From: Rhodoferax sp. PAMC 29310
GTDB lineage: Bacteria; Pseudomonadota; Gammaproteobacteria; Burkholderiales; Burkholderiaceae_C
Length of the DNA: 64,000 nucleotides
NCBI RefSeq assembly: GCF_017948265.1
Contig: NZ_CP072852.1
Location: forward strand, 248,001 to 312,000
Direction of reading: 5' to 3'
Shown here one piece after another: positions 26,586 through 35,516 of the stretch. Each line of letters starts with the position of its first letter. Within the stretch, counting starts at the first letter, position 1. Below the pieces are notes generated by a model that saw only the letters and a list, made by a program, of their open reading frames with translations, had not been told where the DNA came from and did no database searches. The position numbers and the translations under genes are program-made.

Positions 26586-29126
26586 TTAATGCGTGTTTGC
26601 GCTACTGTCGTAGACGCGATCGATGTCGTCTGTCGCCGTGCGGCGGCGTGTCACAACGATGGGCTCTGGGAAAAGGTCGATCATTTTGTCGATGCACGAG
26701 ATTTCCAGCGGTCGGACCTTTTTCCCGCCAATGGTCATTGGATCTGACAATTTTTTGCCGCATGTGGGGACGTGTGTTTGGTACATGTCGCCAATTGCCT
26801 GCCCCGACCATTTGCTGCTTGCGTAAGTGCGCGTGAGCTCCTCATTTCGTGGGTCTACATACAGTGCAGGGTGTCCATCGGTGTCAGCTGTAATCCGCAT
26901 GCCCAGGCGACCAAGAGCCTGGGCATACGGCTGTACACGCGTACCGCACTCCGAAAATGCCTGTATTGCCATTTCACGCACGCTCAGGCGACACATCCGC
27001 CCGGCGATGTCCGTGGCCACCACGAGATCGAGCAGCCATTCCAGCGGCGTAGAGTCAGTACGACCCGTTATGCGTTCCCGCTGTGAGTCGATGTCGAGTG
27101 TGGACATGTATCCGATTAAAGCGGCTTCGGTTGGCTCGGAGTCGTTTGTGGCAACGAAACCGGCAGCCACGACGGTGCCGAGGGTGTCAATGCAGCGCTG
27201 AGATACGTCACCAATCAGGGGGTGGACGATGTCGAGGGTGCGGCGAAAACGTGCAAAGTTGTGAAGCATGCGTGACACAAATAACGATCCGTACTCTGCC
27301 GCCATTTCGGGGTCGGACTTGATCATCGGGTGCGACGTGGCCATGCCATCTCGTGGGTGCATGAAAAGGCGAATGAACCGCGACTTTTCCGCGTCTTCCA
27401 TGGCCGGTGGGTTGATAGCGCACAGGGCGGTCATGGTCCTGATGGTGAACTCATCCACCCCGCCGCCATTTGAGCGGCCTTTTGTGGCCCGCCCGCCGGC
27501 GTACGAGGAGCGGATGTAGTCCATGAGCGATGACATGCGGTTTGGGTCTCGCGCAGTGGCCTCCGCTTCGTCAATTAGCGTGACCAGCGATGAGCCGGCA
27601 AGGCTTTTACGCAGTCCGGCTTCAGTCAGCACGGTGCCCTCGAATTTGTCCAGCGCCAGGCGGCCCAGCATAGTGCGCATGAAATTCAAAACCTCCGACT
27701 TGCCAGAGCCAAGTTTGCCAGTCACATACAGCATTGGGCGGTGCTCCAGGCCGCCGCAGTACACGGCGGCCGCCAGCCATGCCAGGGCCATGCCCGCGTC
27801 GCGGTCGTCAATCCATGAAAATGTTGCCAGTGCTTTTGCAATCTCTTGCACCTGCTGCGTTGTGGCCTGGGCGTCCCCTGGGGTCACACCAAGGTCTCGG
27901 TCCGTCATGAATACTTTTCCGCTGATAGTGTCTACGCGCTCCATTGCAACGCCTTCCGAATTCCACACGCCAGATGCGCTGTTAATTACAATTGTGTTTC
28001 GGTCGCCGACGAGGGGCCACACGCCGGAAGCCACTTTACGGGTCTCGTCCCAGTAGCCTGCGGCTGTGCACGCAGCATCCAGGTCCATCCCCGCCTGCAG
28101 GCTGTCAAAGCCAACCACCTTTCCTTCCTTGTCCTTCTTTGGGTAAGCCGCACGGGCATAGTCACCGCCCAGGGCGTGGATAAGGATGGACGGGTTTGTC
28201 AGGTCAGATGATTTGACGGAGATGATCGCCCGCTTTTGTATTGAGTAAACAATTGACTGGCCTGAGCCTGATTGCTGGTCGATTTTGATTCCCAGCGGGA
28301 TTATTCCGCCCGTTGCCATTGCCTCGGCCCTGTAGCGCGCAGCGTAAAAGGCCTTGCGCAGGTGGGCGGTTATGGAGTCCATACCTACTGCACCTTCTTT
28401 TGCAATCCAATCGTCGATGCCCAATTTTTCGACCTTGTCGGACTCTTCTTTTGTCGGTCGGCCCTTCTTTTTCTGAGTGCCAGGCACTTCAACGTAGGCG
28501 CATGGGATCTTGAACTGCTCGGCGATGGAGTCACGCAGGGCCATCATGGCGTTGCGCACCTGACTGTTGCTTGAGGCGTCTGAGTCAGCTACAACAACAA
28601 CACCACTGGCCCGGGCGATGACTGCAGCGAGGTGTGGGTGGAGTGGGGTGGATTTTGTGGCTGGCTCGCTTTTGTCGCGGGCGGGGTCACGAAACATCGT
28701 CACGCCTGGCAGGCCCACGGATGGGATGCCCAGGTTCTGCTCGACGCTCAGCGCCTTCAGCTCGCCCTCGGTGATCAGTATGAAGTCGCCACCAAACATG
28801 GGGCGGTCTCCCATGACGCAGTGGGAAATTTCGTTGCGCAGCAGCGGTGGCAGGTATACGGACGCAAAGCCAGCGCCGCCGCGTGATTGGTACTTTGGTG
28901 TGCCATCGTCCATACGCACGCGGCAGTAGTCCGCGCCGTCGTCAGCTTGGACAGGCTGACCGTCCGCCCCAATGTAGGGGATCAGCATGCCGCCCGTTTG
29001 CGCGTTGGCCAGGCCGAGTATCGATGCCACTTCCGGTGGCGTGGCTGAGCTGATTCCAGCCGCTTGTGCTGCTGCATGGGAGATTGCGCGTGCGCCTAGT
29101 GATGTGATGTGGTTAGAGAAAAGCAT
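26586..29126 (-). CDS. Primase-helicase with toprim-like (DUF3854) and P-loop domains
   Basis: This is an 846-residue protein. The first about 210 residues look like the toprim-related DUF3854 domain of phage and plasmid primases, with ILITEGELKALSVEQNLGIP and VVVVADSDASS as candidate metal-binding strands. A central region (about 240-420) is unassigned. The helicase part has Walker A VTGKLGSGKSEVLNF and Walker B SLVTLIDEAEAT, followed by a sensor-like region with FTIRTMTALCAINPP, reminiscent of DUF927/SF3-type helicases. It ends with a winged-helix-like tail. Together with the family A polymerase it forms a replication module. Two families of direct repeats lie in the 700 bases upstream. Confidence 0.85.
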   Translation of the reverse strand: MLFSNHITSLGARAISHAAAQAAGISSATPPEVASILGLANAQTGGMLIPYIGADGQPVQADDGADYCRVRMDDGTPKYQSRGGAGFASVYLPPLLRNEISHCVMGDRPMFGGDFILITEGELKALSVEQNLGIPSVGLPGVTMFRDPARDKSEPATKSTPLHPHLAAVIARASGVVVVADSDASSNSQVRNAMMALRDSIAEQFKIPCAYVEVPGTQKKKGRPTKEESDKVEKLGIDDWIAKEGAVGMDSITAHLRKAFYAARYRAEAMATGGIIPLGIKIDQQSGSGQSIVYSIQKRAIISVKSSDLTNPSILIHALGGDYARAAYPKKDKEGKVVGFDSLQAGMDLDAACTAAGYWDETRKVASGVWPLVGDRNTIVINSASGVWNSEGVAMERVDTISGKVFMTDRDLGVTPGDAQATTQQVQEIAKALATFSWIDDRDAGMALAWLAAAVYCGGLEHRPMLYVTGKLGSGKSEVLNFMRTMLGRLALDKFEGTVLTEAGLRKSLAGSSLVTLIDEAEATARDPNRMSSLMDYIRSSYAGGRATKGRSNGGGVDEFTIRTMTALCAINPPAMEDAEKSRFIRLFMHPRDGMATSHPMIKSDPEMAAEYGSLFVSRMLHNFARFRRTLDIVHPLIGDVSQRCIDTLGTVVAAGFVATNDSEPTEAALIGYMSTLDIDSQRERITGRTDSTPLEWLLDLVVATDIAGRMCRLSVREMAIQAFSECGTRVQPYAQALGRLGMRITADTDGHPALYVDPRNEELTRTYASSKWSGQAIGDMYQTHVPTCGKKLSDPMTIGGKKVRPLEISCIDKMIDLFPEPIVVTRRRTATDDIDRVYDSSANTH

Positions 29127-29316
29127 TGTTGACTTTCGAGGTGGTTGATATGCCGACGTTTATGCGCCGGAGCTTGATGCTGAGCCAATTATGTGGCGTA
29201 TTTACAACCTTGTCAAGCTTAAGATAGCCTCCATAATTACCTAAAACATTAAAAGAATCTTGAAGACTTATGGATGTTCCAGTATTTATGCCTGGAGGAC
29301 CGCATTTGGACTTCGA

Positions 29317-29465
29317 CGGGAACGCTCGAGACCCGCATGGATAGGGGGTTTCCAGCTCTTTTGGATACAAGAAAACACCGCGTTCCCGTCTGTTCCCGTA
29401 ATGTTCCGCTGTCGGGAACGCTTAAGACCCGCATGGATAGGGGGTTTCCAGCACTTTAAGATACA
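29317..29465. repeat. Pair of 53-bp direct repeats with GGGAACG motifs
   Basis: Copies at 29317-29369 and 29413-29465 (period 96) match at about 47 of 53 positions. Each begins CGGGAACGCT, contains GACCCGCATGGATAGGGGG, and ends GATACA. Between them lie two inverted GTTCCCG motifs (about 29382 and 29392), and a further GTTCCCGTGGAAC occurs about 90 bases downstream. The arrangement upstream of the primase-helicase suggests iterons or operator sites. Confidence 0.85.
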
Positions 29466-29730
29466 TGGAACATTTTTAAACCGCTATATAGGGTGGAGAA
29501 ACATTTAATTAATAAATAAATGATCTCCATAGGGGGCTATTTTTCCGTTCCCGTGGAACTCTTGTATCCGCAACTGCCTGAAAACGCGCATGCATAGGCT
29601 ATCTCATGGCGTTCAAAAAACGGTAACATTAATGGAACACGAAAGAACAATGTTCTACAGGTACGCATGTAAACAGGATAAGTAGATATCTTGCATTATC
29701 TTTGAGATATATCATGACACAGTGTCACCG

Positions 29731-29830
29731 ACCGGCGTTTAGGCTCCATTCTGTGACCGGCGTAATGGGTCCATTTTGTGATCGCCGTATAGGATCCATT
29801 TCATAGTCGGCGTATTGGAGCCACTGACAG
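29731..29830. repeat. Four tandem 25-bp direct repeats
   Basis: Units start at 29731, 29756, 29781 and 29806 with an exact 25-base period. Each has CGGCGT (CGCCGT in the third) followed by GG, a variable base pair, CCATT or CCACT, and a TGTG/CATA-like end. Units 1 and 2 are the best conserved and the others drift. There are no spacers. They may be terminal repeats of a transposon (IS21-like ends carry such multiple repeats) or replication/partition iterons. Confidence 0.85.
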
Positions 29831-30102
29831 GGCGTTGAAACAACATCCCGAGACCCTGTGTCGCTGGGACCAAGGCGTTCTAGGATGCTGCGTAAGTTAT
29901 GCGCACTGGCGCTTGAGAACCAATCAACTTAGCCACGTAAATCCTCTTTCGCGGTGTCAATTGAGAATTCTCAACCATCTCAGCTGGTTCACACGGCGGG
30001 GACCCGGCATTGGCTCGAAGGTAAAAAGGGGACATCTCACAGTACGCAAGCCAAAAATAATGGAAAATTAACTACCCATGTTTCTAAAAAGGCAGCCCGA
30101 AG

Positions 30103-30729
30103 ATGAGTGCCAATTCGCTATGTCAATTTCGCAATGCCATGCCGCAAGACGTAGAAGCTGCGGTGCCGCTGATTTACAGCGCGGGGTCGCAGGCCATTGA
30201 CTATTGTTTTTCAAGCCTTGGAAAAACCAGTCGCGATTATTTGCGCTTTGCCTTCAATGATGGCAAGGGCTTCTTGGGTTACCAAAATCACATGGTGGCA
30301 TTGATCGACGGGCATGTCGTGGGGATTGCCGCTTTTTATAACTTCTCAAGCTATGTGCGGCTGACACTTGAGCATCTTTGGCAATTGTGGCGTTTCTATC
30401 CTGCCTTGAATTTTGCGGGTTTGGTCACCCGTGGCATCCACTTGAAATCGATCATGCCCCCACCTGGGCAAAAGATGCACTATGTGGCGAATTTTGGGGT
30501 CAGCCAAGATTTTCGAGGCATGGGCGTTGGCAGCAAGCTGCTTGATCATCATTGTGGCTTGGCCTTGGCACTGGGGCGAACCCACTATGTGCTTGATGTT
30601 TCAGTGGAAAATCCCCGAGCCCAAGCGCTGTACGAGCGATATGGCTTTTCAATTAACGCTGAAAATCAGTTTTCTGGCCTAAGGGGCGCAGTGCCAAACA
30701 CCCGCCGGATGACGATGCGACTTTCCTAG
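30103..30729 (+). CDS. GNAT-family N-acetyltransferase
   Basis: This 208-residue protein has the GNAT acetyl-CoA fold: MVALIDGHVVGIAAFYNF (beta4), the acetyl-CoA pyrophosphate loop in VSQDFRGMGVGSKLLDHHCG (Q/R-x-x-G-x-G/A form), and the beta5-alpha4 part LDVSVENPRAQALYERYGF. The substrate is unknown. It is the first gene after the repeat-rich gap and converges on the capsule gene ending at 30746, 17 bases away, so it could act on a sugar or lipid of the capsule, but this is only positional inference. Confidence 0.88.
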   Translation: MSANSLCQFRNAMPQDVEAAVPLIYSAGSQAIDYCFSSLGKTSRDYLRFAFNDGKGFLGYQNHMVALIDGHVVGIAAFYNFSSYVRLTLEHLWQLWRFYPALNFAGLVTRGIHLKSIMPPPGQKMHYVANFGVSQDFRGMGVGSKLLDHHCGLALALGRTHYVLDVSVENPRAQALYERYGFSINAENQFSGLRGAVPNTRRMTMRLS

Positions 30730-30745
30730 TGCGCGTCAAGGGCCT

Positions 30746-32284
30746 TCACATCACGCCAGCGATCTGAGTCAACCTAAGTCCGAGTTGCTCGGGTGTTACC
30801 ACCAGCGACTCCGGTGCAGCCCCACATGGCCTGGCGATCTCATGATTGCTCCAGATCAGGAAATCGCTGTCTTGCGGGTTCGCCTGTAAGGTGTTGTACA
30901 CGTGGCCCATTCCAGGCACGTGGTCACCATAAAAGCAAAGTAGGGTGTTGCGTTGGCGTTGCGTCAAAAAGTCCTGCAGCCGCCCCAGCATTTTGTTGGC
31001 GTTGGCAATGTGGCGCAGATAAACCGTCAAATCGTCAATGGCCTGCCCATTGGGTCGTTGGTAAAGCGCATCCGCCTCAATGGCTGTTGCTTTTTCAAGA
31101 TGCAACGGACCATGATTTTCCATCGTGATGGCAAACAAAAATTGAGCTTGATTGGTTGGTTGATCCAGTCGCCTGACTATCCAGTCCGTGACTGCCTCGT
31201 CAGAAACATAAGTTCCCTCGCGGGCCGCATCAGCAAAATGAACCTCATCCACAAATTCATCGAAACCCATTCGTGGAAACACCTTATGGCGTAAAAAAAA
31301 GTCGGCTGGATAGGGGTGCACGGCTGTGCAACGATAGCCTTGCGCCCGAAAAGCATGCGGCATGGCGGGTGTGGCCTGCGTCACAAATGCATAGGGGTAA
31401 AAACTAGCGTACCGCAATGCCACATTTGATAGGCCCGACAAAAACGCGTGCTCGGTGCGCATGGTGTTGGCGCCCCATGCTGGCACGGCCAAAGCCCCTG
31501 AGCAAATTCCTGATTTTTTCAAGGCATCGAAATGCCCAAGCAGACCCGGCGCAATGTCCAAACCGGTTTTTCGAATGTCAAAAAAGGACTCGCTTTGCAC
31601 CACAACCACATCAGGAGCGTTAGCCCGTTCTCGGCCTGATTTATCGCTAGTTCTGACGCTGATGTTCGCGTAGGGAGATGCGTTCAGTTGTGTCTTGACA
31701 TGGCGGATTTCACGCAAGCTCAGGCCGTTAAGCAAATACGCCACGAAGACAGAAAAAAACCCATGCTGCGCCTGATCTCTCTCAGGGTTCAGCGACAGGT
31801 CTAACCCCTTGGCTAACCAACAGGCAATCAAAAAGAGTGAGAACCAAGTCAATCCCAAAAGAAAAGCTGGAATCTGGTTGAGCTCAGAATCAAACCAAAA
31901 CGTCAAGGTAAACAAAGCCACGCCTGGCACCACCGCCAGCAACTGAATCCATGACAGGTAGGGAAAGTAAAGCCGCGGATGCCTGATGGATTGGGCGAAC
32001 AAAGCCAGATCAGAAAACACGACAGGCTCACGCAGTGCCTTGAACTTGGCACTATTGACCGCGACCAAAAGTCCAATCAGGCCAACGGTGCAAACCAACG
32101 CAAACCAGGCGCGCCCCCATAGTGCGAAGAACAAAACAAAAAGCCACGTGACTGCGGCCAGGTGCAGCAACACCGGCCTTGCAGCTCGTTGATGCCATGG
32201 CGCGACCGTTGGCTTGGCCAGTCTGTCCAGGGCGACGGAAATCAGCACGGTAACCGCCCATGCAGTCGCCAGCCCACCGATCAT
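30746..32284 (-). CDS. LTA synthase/phosphoglycerol-transferase-like membrane sulfatase-fold protein (RkpI-like position)
   Basis: ATG 32284 overlaps the TGA of the upstream SDR gene (ATGA), giving 512 residues. About five membrane helices in the first 170 residues precede an extracytoplasmic alkaline-phosphatase/sulfatase fold. Metal and nucleophile signatures are visible: VVVVQSESFFDIR, a threonine in GANTMRTEHAFLSG, and FYGDHVPGM. Such enzymes move phosphoglycerol or phosphoethanolamine groups or act as sulfatases. In a capsule locus it may decorate the polysaccharide or its lipid. It is the last gene of a KpsD-GT-KpsS-SDR operon. Confidence 0.82.
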   Translation of the reverse strand: MIGGLATAWAVTVLISVALDRLAKPTVAPWHQRAARPVLLHLAAVTWLFVLFFALWGRAWFALVCTVGLIGLLVAVNSAKFKALREPVVFSDLALFAQSIRHPRLYFPYLSWIQLLAVVPGVALFTLTFWFDSELNQIPAFLLGLTWFSLFLIACWLAKGLDLSLNPERDQAQHGFFSVFVAYLLNGLSLREIRHVKTQLNASPYANISVRTSDKSGRERANAPDVVVVQSESFFDIRKTGLDIAPGLLGHFDALKKSGICSGALAVPAWGANTMRTEHAFLSGLSNVALRYASFYPYAFVTQATPAMPHAFRAQGYRCTAVHPYPADFFLRHKVFPRMGFDEFVDEVHFADAAREGTYVSDEAVTDWIVRRLDQPTNQAQFLFAITMENHGPLHLEKATAIEADALYQRPNGQAIDDLTVYLRHIANANKMLGRLQDFLTQRQRNTLLCFYGDHVPGMGHVYNTLQANPQDSDFLIWSNHEIARPCGAAPESLVVTPEQLGLRLTQIAGVM

Positions 32285-33066
32285 GATCGCCCTTTGGGCG
32301 AGAGGTTTAGAAAAGCCATCACGGAATCGGCCCACGGATCAGGCAACGCATTGAGCAACTTGATGCCCAGCCACAGAATCGCAGGAAAAATAACCGTTGC
32401 CTTTTTGGCATCCAGGCCTCTACGTATATGCATTGCAGCTTGGCTCGCCTCTATCAGGAACGGTGTGCTCGCTGGAAACGCATCACTCATGCTGGACTTC
32501 ACAAACCCTGGGTAAATCATGGTGAGCGAGATCCCTGTCGCGCCAAGCAAAGGCCTGATCGACTGACCCCATGCATGAAGCGCTGACTTGCTTGCGCAAT
32601 AAGCAGGTGATATAGCCATTCCCCTGAAGGCCGCCAGCGAACTCACAATCGCCACATGACCTGCACCGCGCACGCGCATACGCTCTGCAAGTGGCATCAC
32701 AGTGTTGATCGTTCCTAGCAAGTTGGTGCTGATTACCTCGTCTATGGCCGCAGGCGTTTCCCATTGATTCAAATCTTCCAGCACGTTGGCTACCCCTGCG
32801 TCTGCAATCAGCAGGTCCACCGGGTGTGCTGTGTCAAACGCTTCAAGCCATTCGCGCACAGCTCGGGCCTCCCGCAAGTCCATTTCACATACAAACACAT
32901 CAGCACCCTGGGCGCGACAGCGGCTGGCCGTTGCCTCAAGGCGCCCCTTATCGCGCCCTTGCAGTGCCAGACACATACCCGGCTTGGCGTACGTATATGC
33001 CAGAGCGGCGCCGATCGCGCCACTGGCTCCGGTGACCACCACAACCCGAGGTAACACCGGGATCAC
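32281..33066 (-). CDS. Short-chain dehydrogenase/reductase in the capsule locus (RkpH-like)
   Basis: This 261-residue SDR has the nucleotide-binding motif VVVVTGASGAIGAALA, LLIADAGVAN in the NNAG position, catalytic Ser in AIVSSLAAFRGM and YCASKSA. The C-terminal part (TMIYPGFVKSSMSDA) fits SDRs acting on lipids or sugars. It starts at GTG 33066, overlapping the kpsS stop (GTGA). In Sinorhizobium the rkp-1 capsule region also holds an SDR (RkpH) beside lipid-synthase genes; the parallel is from memory. Confidence 0.88.
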   Translation of the reverse strand: MIPVLPRVVVVTGASGAIGAALAYTYAKPGMCLALQGRDKGRLEATASRCRAQGADVFVCEMDLREARAVREWLEAFDTAHPVDLLIADAGVANVLEDLNQWETPAAIDEVISTNLLGTINTVMPLAERMRVRGAGHVAIVSSLAAFRGMAISPAYCASKSALHAWGQSIRPLLGATGISLTMIYPGFVKSSMSDAFPASTPFLIEASQAAMHIRRGLDAKKATVIFPAILWLGIKLLNALPDPWADSVMAFLNLSPKGRS

Positions 33067-34295
33067 GGCGAATCCTTCAATATACGTTGCATGCAGCCCA
33101 AAGCTGCGTGCGTTCTGCCCATGCGCGAATAAAAATCACCACTGACTTGGCTATGTGCTTTGATGTATGCCAAAAATGCCTTCACAAACCTCGCATCAGG
33201 TGGTGTTGGGTCTTTCCAAAACGAAGCCAGACCGCCTTGATCAGTCAGCTTGTCTCTGTTGAAAATTGCCTTGCCCATCGCAAAGACAGGACAGTTCAGT
33301 TGCAACGCCGTCAAACCCACGGTGCTGTTGACAAGCACCACGCCTTGCGCGTGACTCAGTAGCAAAGGCAAGTCTCCAGCCTCTATGAATTTGACCCGAT
33401 CACCCAAATTCAGATCCCGCGAGCGTCGTTCGACATAACCACGGTAGCGAGCCAAGCCGGTGTCTAAAGGATGATTTTTGATCACCAAAGACACAGCAGT
33501 TGATTCTTGTCGAAAGGCAGCTTCTTTAAAAGAAATCAGAACGTGATCGATCGATGCAATGACATCCGGAAACGGCGAGTGAGTTCTGATTTGTGAGTCT
33601 GCATTGAGCTGCAAGGGAAACAAAAAGTACGGCGCCTTTGTCGCCAACAGCTTGGCTGTCACCCTTTGGGCCTCGCGTGCAAACCACCAACCCATGCCGA
33701 ACCGGCGGGCCAAACCTGCATATTCCAGCACCCCATTGTGCGGACGGTGTGTCTGGTAGTTCGGGAAACTTCTGCCCATTGCTGCGCTGGATAGCCGGTA
33801 AGCTATGTCATACATGGCTCTGGCCAACATATTGGAACCACCTGGATGTTGCGGGACTGCGCCAGTGTGAACGGTGTTTTTGCTCGCCCATGCCAGGAGA
33901 GGTGCGGGTTCAAGGGGCATGTTTGAGTAGCCGTTCACGCCACCTACCTCCATGGTGATCCAATTGGGCCGGAGGTAGCCCTCTTCAAAAACATAAACAC
34001 GAATATTCAGCTCTTTTGCAACAGCAATGGCTGCTTGATGGATGGCCCGGCAGTCGCCAAAAAGCAGAATATCTGTTGCACTGTGCCGTCTCAACTCTTG
34101 CACCAGCCATGCAGTCAATCCACTGAGCGTGCCCGCATAGTTAGTGTGCGGCTCGGACAAGGAAAACAATAAATCACCGCCACAGAAGTTGATGCGGTGT
34201 GTCTGATGCCCCGCCAGCCTGATCAGGTGGCTTAGTTCAGAAAAAAAGGGAGAGGCAACGCCTTGCAGGCTGATAAATGAGCGACTCATGTGCAC
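33063..34295 (-). CDS. kpsS: Capsular polysaccharide export protein KpsS-like (Kdo-lipid glycosyltransferase)
   Basis: This 410-residue protein belongs to the Capsule_synth (PF05159) family: LFGDCRAIHQAAIAVAKE with YVFEEGYLRPNWITME near residues 80-115, YFLFPLQLNADSQIRTHSPF, and IKNHPLDTGL with GVVLVNSTVGLTALQL. KpsS and KpsC add the first Kdo residues to the lipid anchor of ABC-exported capsules. No KpsC is visible in the window, so either KpsS works alone or KpsC is encoded outside. It overlaps the SDR gene by four bases. Confidence 0.92.
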   Translation of the reverse strand: MHMSRSFISLQGVASPFFSELSHLIRLAGHQTHRINFCGGDLLFSLSEPHTNYAGTLSGLTAWLVQELRRHSATDILLFGDCRAIHQAAIAVAKELNIRVYVFEEGYLRPNWITMEVGGVNGYSNMPLEPAPLLAWASKNTVHTGAVPQHPGGSNMLARAMYDIAYRLSSAAMGRSFPNYQTHRPHNGVLEYAGLARRFGMGWWFAREAQRVTAKLLATKAPYFLFPLQLNADSQIRTHSPFPDVIASIDHVLISFKEAAFRQESTAVSLVIKNHPLDTGLARYRGYVERRSRDLNLGDRVKFIEAGDLPLLLSHAQGVVLVNSTVGLTALQLNCPVFAMGKAIFNRDKLTDQGGLASFWKDPTPPDARFVKAFLAYIKAHSQVSGDFYSRMGRTHAALGCMQRILKDSP

Positions 34296-34298
34296 TCA

Positions 34299-35516
34299 CT
34301 AACGAAGTTGACCAAGCAGAACATCCACCTTGGCAAAGTGTTCGAACCACCTCGGTGCCTGGTAACCCTTCATGCGAGCCAATTGTTGAGCTCTTCGCGG
34401 GCTAGTTTCTGCAACATAGTCTTGCACAGCTTCCAGCCAAGCCACGCCATCCAGGGGGTCTATGTACTCTGGAATGTCGTGCGCAATCTCCTTGAAAACC
34501 GCCAAATCACTTGCAAGCACTGGCGTTCCCAAACTCAGCGCTTCAGCTAAAGGCAGACCAAACCCCTCAATGTGAGACGGGAAAAGCAGCGCTTGTGCAT
34601 GCTGCAAATAGCACACCAACTCGGCATCCGAACAATATGGTTTTTCTATGACAATGCCCTTCAAAGGCTCGCACCGGTCCAGTAAATCCATAGCGCTTTC
34701 CGCTTCCCAGCCGCGCCTGCCAATGACGACCAAACGGGGTGCTTTCGTGCCCAATTTTTCCACCAAGCGCCGCCAAACTTTGAACAGCAATAAATGATTT
34801 TTTCGTCCTTCAATGGTGCTGACCACCACGAAGTATGGGCTGGGCATGGGTCGCGCCATACCTTGCGCCATCCTGGCATCAATCAAATCGACACCTAGCA
34901 AAGCGGTCACTGCAGGCGGCAGATTTAACCCTCGCTGTATCGCAAAATCATGCAACGCATCCAACGAGGCCTGTGAATTGGTGATCACGCCCGCGCCGTG
35001 CTTGAGCACGGTTTCCATGCGGGCCACATGGCGCACCTTGGCTTTTGGCGCGCAATACTCAGGGTGCGAAATCGGAATCAGGTCATGCACCAAAAACACA
35101 GGTTTCACACCCAAGCGTTTGAGCCATTGACTGTATCCTGGCACGCCAATGCCCATGTGCCCCACATTCAGGTACACATTGCCATGCACAGTAGGCTTGC
35201 GCCAAGACAACAGCCCGCTTTTGGCCAAAAAACCAGCCAACCAATGTTTGAAGTTCAAACCCGGCTTCAGCAGCCGCGCAAACATATCCGCAGACTCGGT
35301 GCGTGACAAAATATTGCTATAAGCAAACACCCCATGACGCACCTGAATCACCGCGCGGCCGATACCACCGAATTGCACCACATAGGCCATGCAAACCCGG
35401 TCAATGCCGGTGGGCAGCTTGTTGGCACCCAAGTGCACCAACAACCGCGTTACATCAATCAATAACTCATCGGACGCGTGAGTCTGATGTTTTAAGGGTG
35501 ACCTTGCAACGCTCAA
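34299..35516 (-). CDS. Glycosyltransferase family 4
   Basis: This 405-residue GT-B fold glycosyltransferase has an N-terminal acceptor domain (IDVTRLLVHLGANKLPTGID) and a C-terminal donor domain with YFVVVSTIEGRKNHLLLFKV and the nucleotide-sugar motif FPSHIEGFGLPLAEALSLGT (E-x7-E). A TTG start at 35516 overlaps the TGA of the upstream gene. The opening resembles two other GT4 enzymes of this locus that share the phrase GT/TGIDRV or TGIQRVV. The sugar donor is unknown. Confidence 0.9.
   Translation of the reverse strand: MSVARSPLKHQTHASDELLIDVTRLLVHLGANKLPTGIDRVCMAYVVQFGGIGRAVIQVRHGVFAYSNILSRTESADMFARLLKPGLNFKHWLAGFLAKSGLLSWRKPTVHGNVYLNVGHMGIGVPGYSQWLKRLGVKPVFLVHDLIPISHPEYCAPKAKVRHVARMETVLKHGAGVITNSQASLDALHDFAIQRGLNLPPAVTALLGVDLIDARMAQGMARPMPSPYFVVVSTIEGRKNHLLLFKVWRRLVEKLGTKAPRLVVIGRRGWEAESAMDLLDRCEPLKGIVIEKPYCSDAELVCYLQHAQALLFPSHIEGFGLPLAEALSLGTPVLASDLAVFKEIAHDIPEYIDPLDGVAWLEAVQDYVAETSPRRAQQLARMKGYQAPRWFEHFAKVDVLLGQLR

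Larger units (their letters stand above)
21283..29126. mobile_element. Integrated element at tRNA-Val: integrase, excisionase and phage-type replication genes
   Basis: A block of minus-strand genes starts directly behind the 3' end of tRNA-Val. It comprises a 124-residue protein coupled to a tyrosine integrase, an excisionase-like protein, an unknown, a family A DNA polymerase, an unknown and a toprim/P-loop primase-helicase. An integrase pointing at a tRNA 3' end is the classic layout of a site-specifically integrated prophage, satellite or island. No capsid, portal, terminase, lysis or conjugation genes are present. The left limit is the tRNA or its terminator; the right limit is not defined, because no second copy of the tRNA 3' end was found by reading up to 30,100. 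The repeats at 29,317-29,830 probably belong to it. Confidence 0.8.
29127..30102. other. Non-coding region between the element and the capsule locus
   Basis: About 975 bases with no convincing gene. From left to right: the AT-rich upstream region of the primase-helicase gene; a pair of 53-bp direct repeats and several GGGAAC/GTTCCC motifs (29,317-29,560); AT-rich sequence; four tandem 25-bp repeats (29,731-29,830); and about 270 bases without recognised features before the GNAT gene. The ORF 29,835-30,071 on the plus strand (78 codons) resembles no protein and is probably not a gene. Confidence 0.6.

Noticed and set aside
29731..29830. CRISPR array
   Set aside because: The 25-bp units are directly adjacent without spacers, and no cas genes are present.
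29835..30071. 78-codon plus-strand ORF as a gene
   Set aside because: No ribosome site, no recognised domain, and it lies in a repeat-rich gap; likely chance or a transposon remnant.
29127..30102. Right attachment site (copy of the tRNA-Val 3' end)
   Set aside because: No stretch resembling the T-arm and acceptor sequence of tRNA-Val was found by eye here, so an att site is not claimed.
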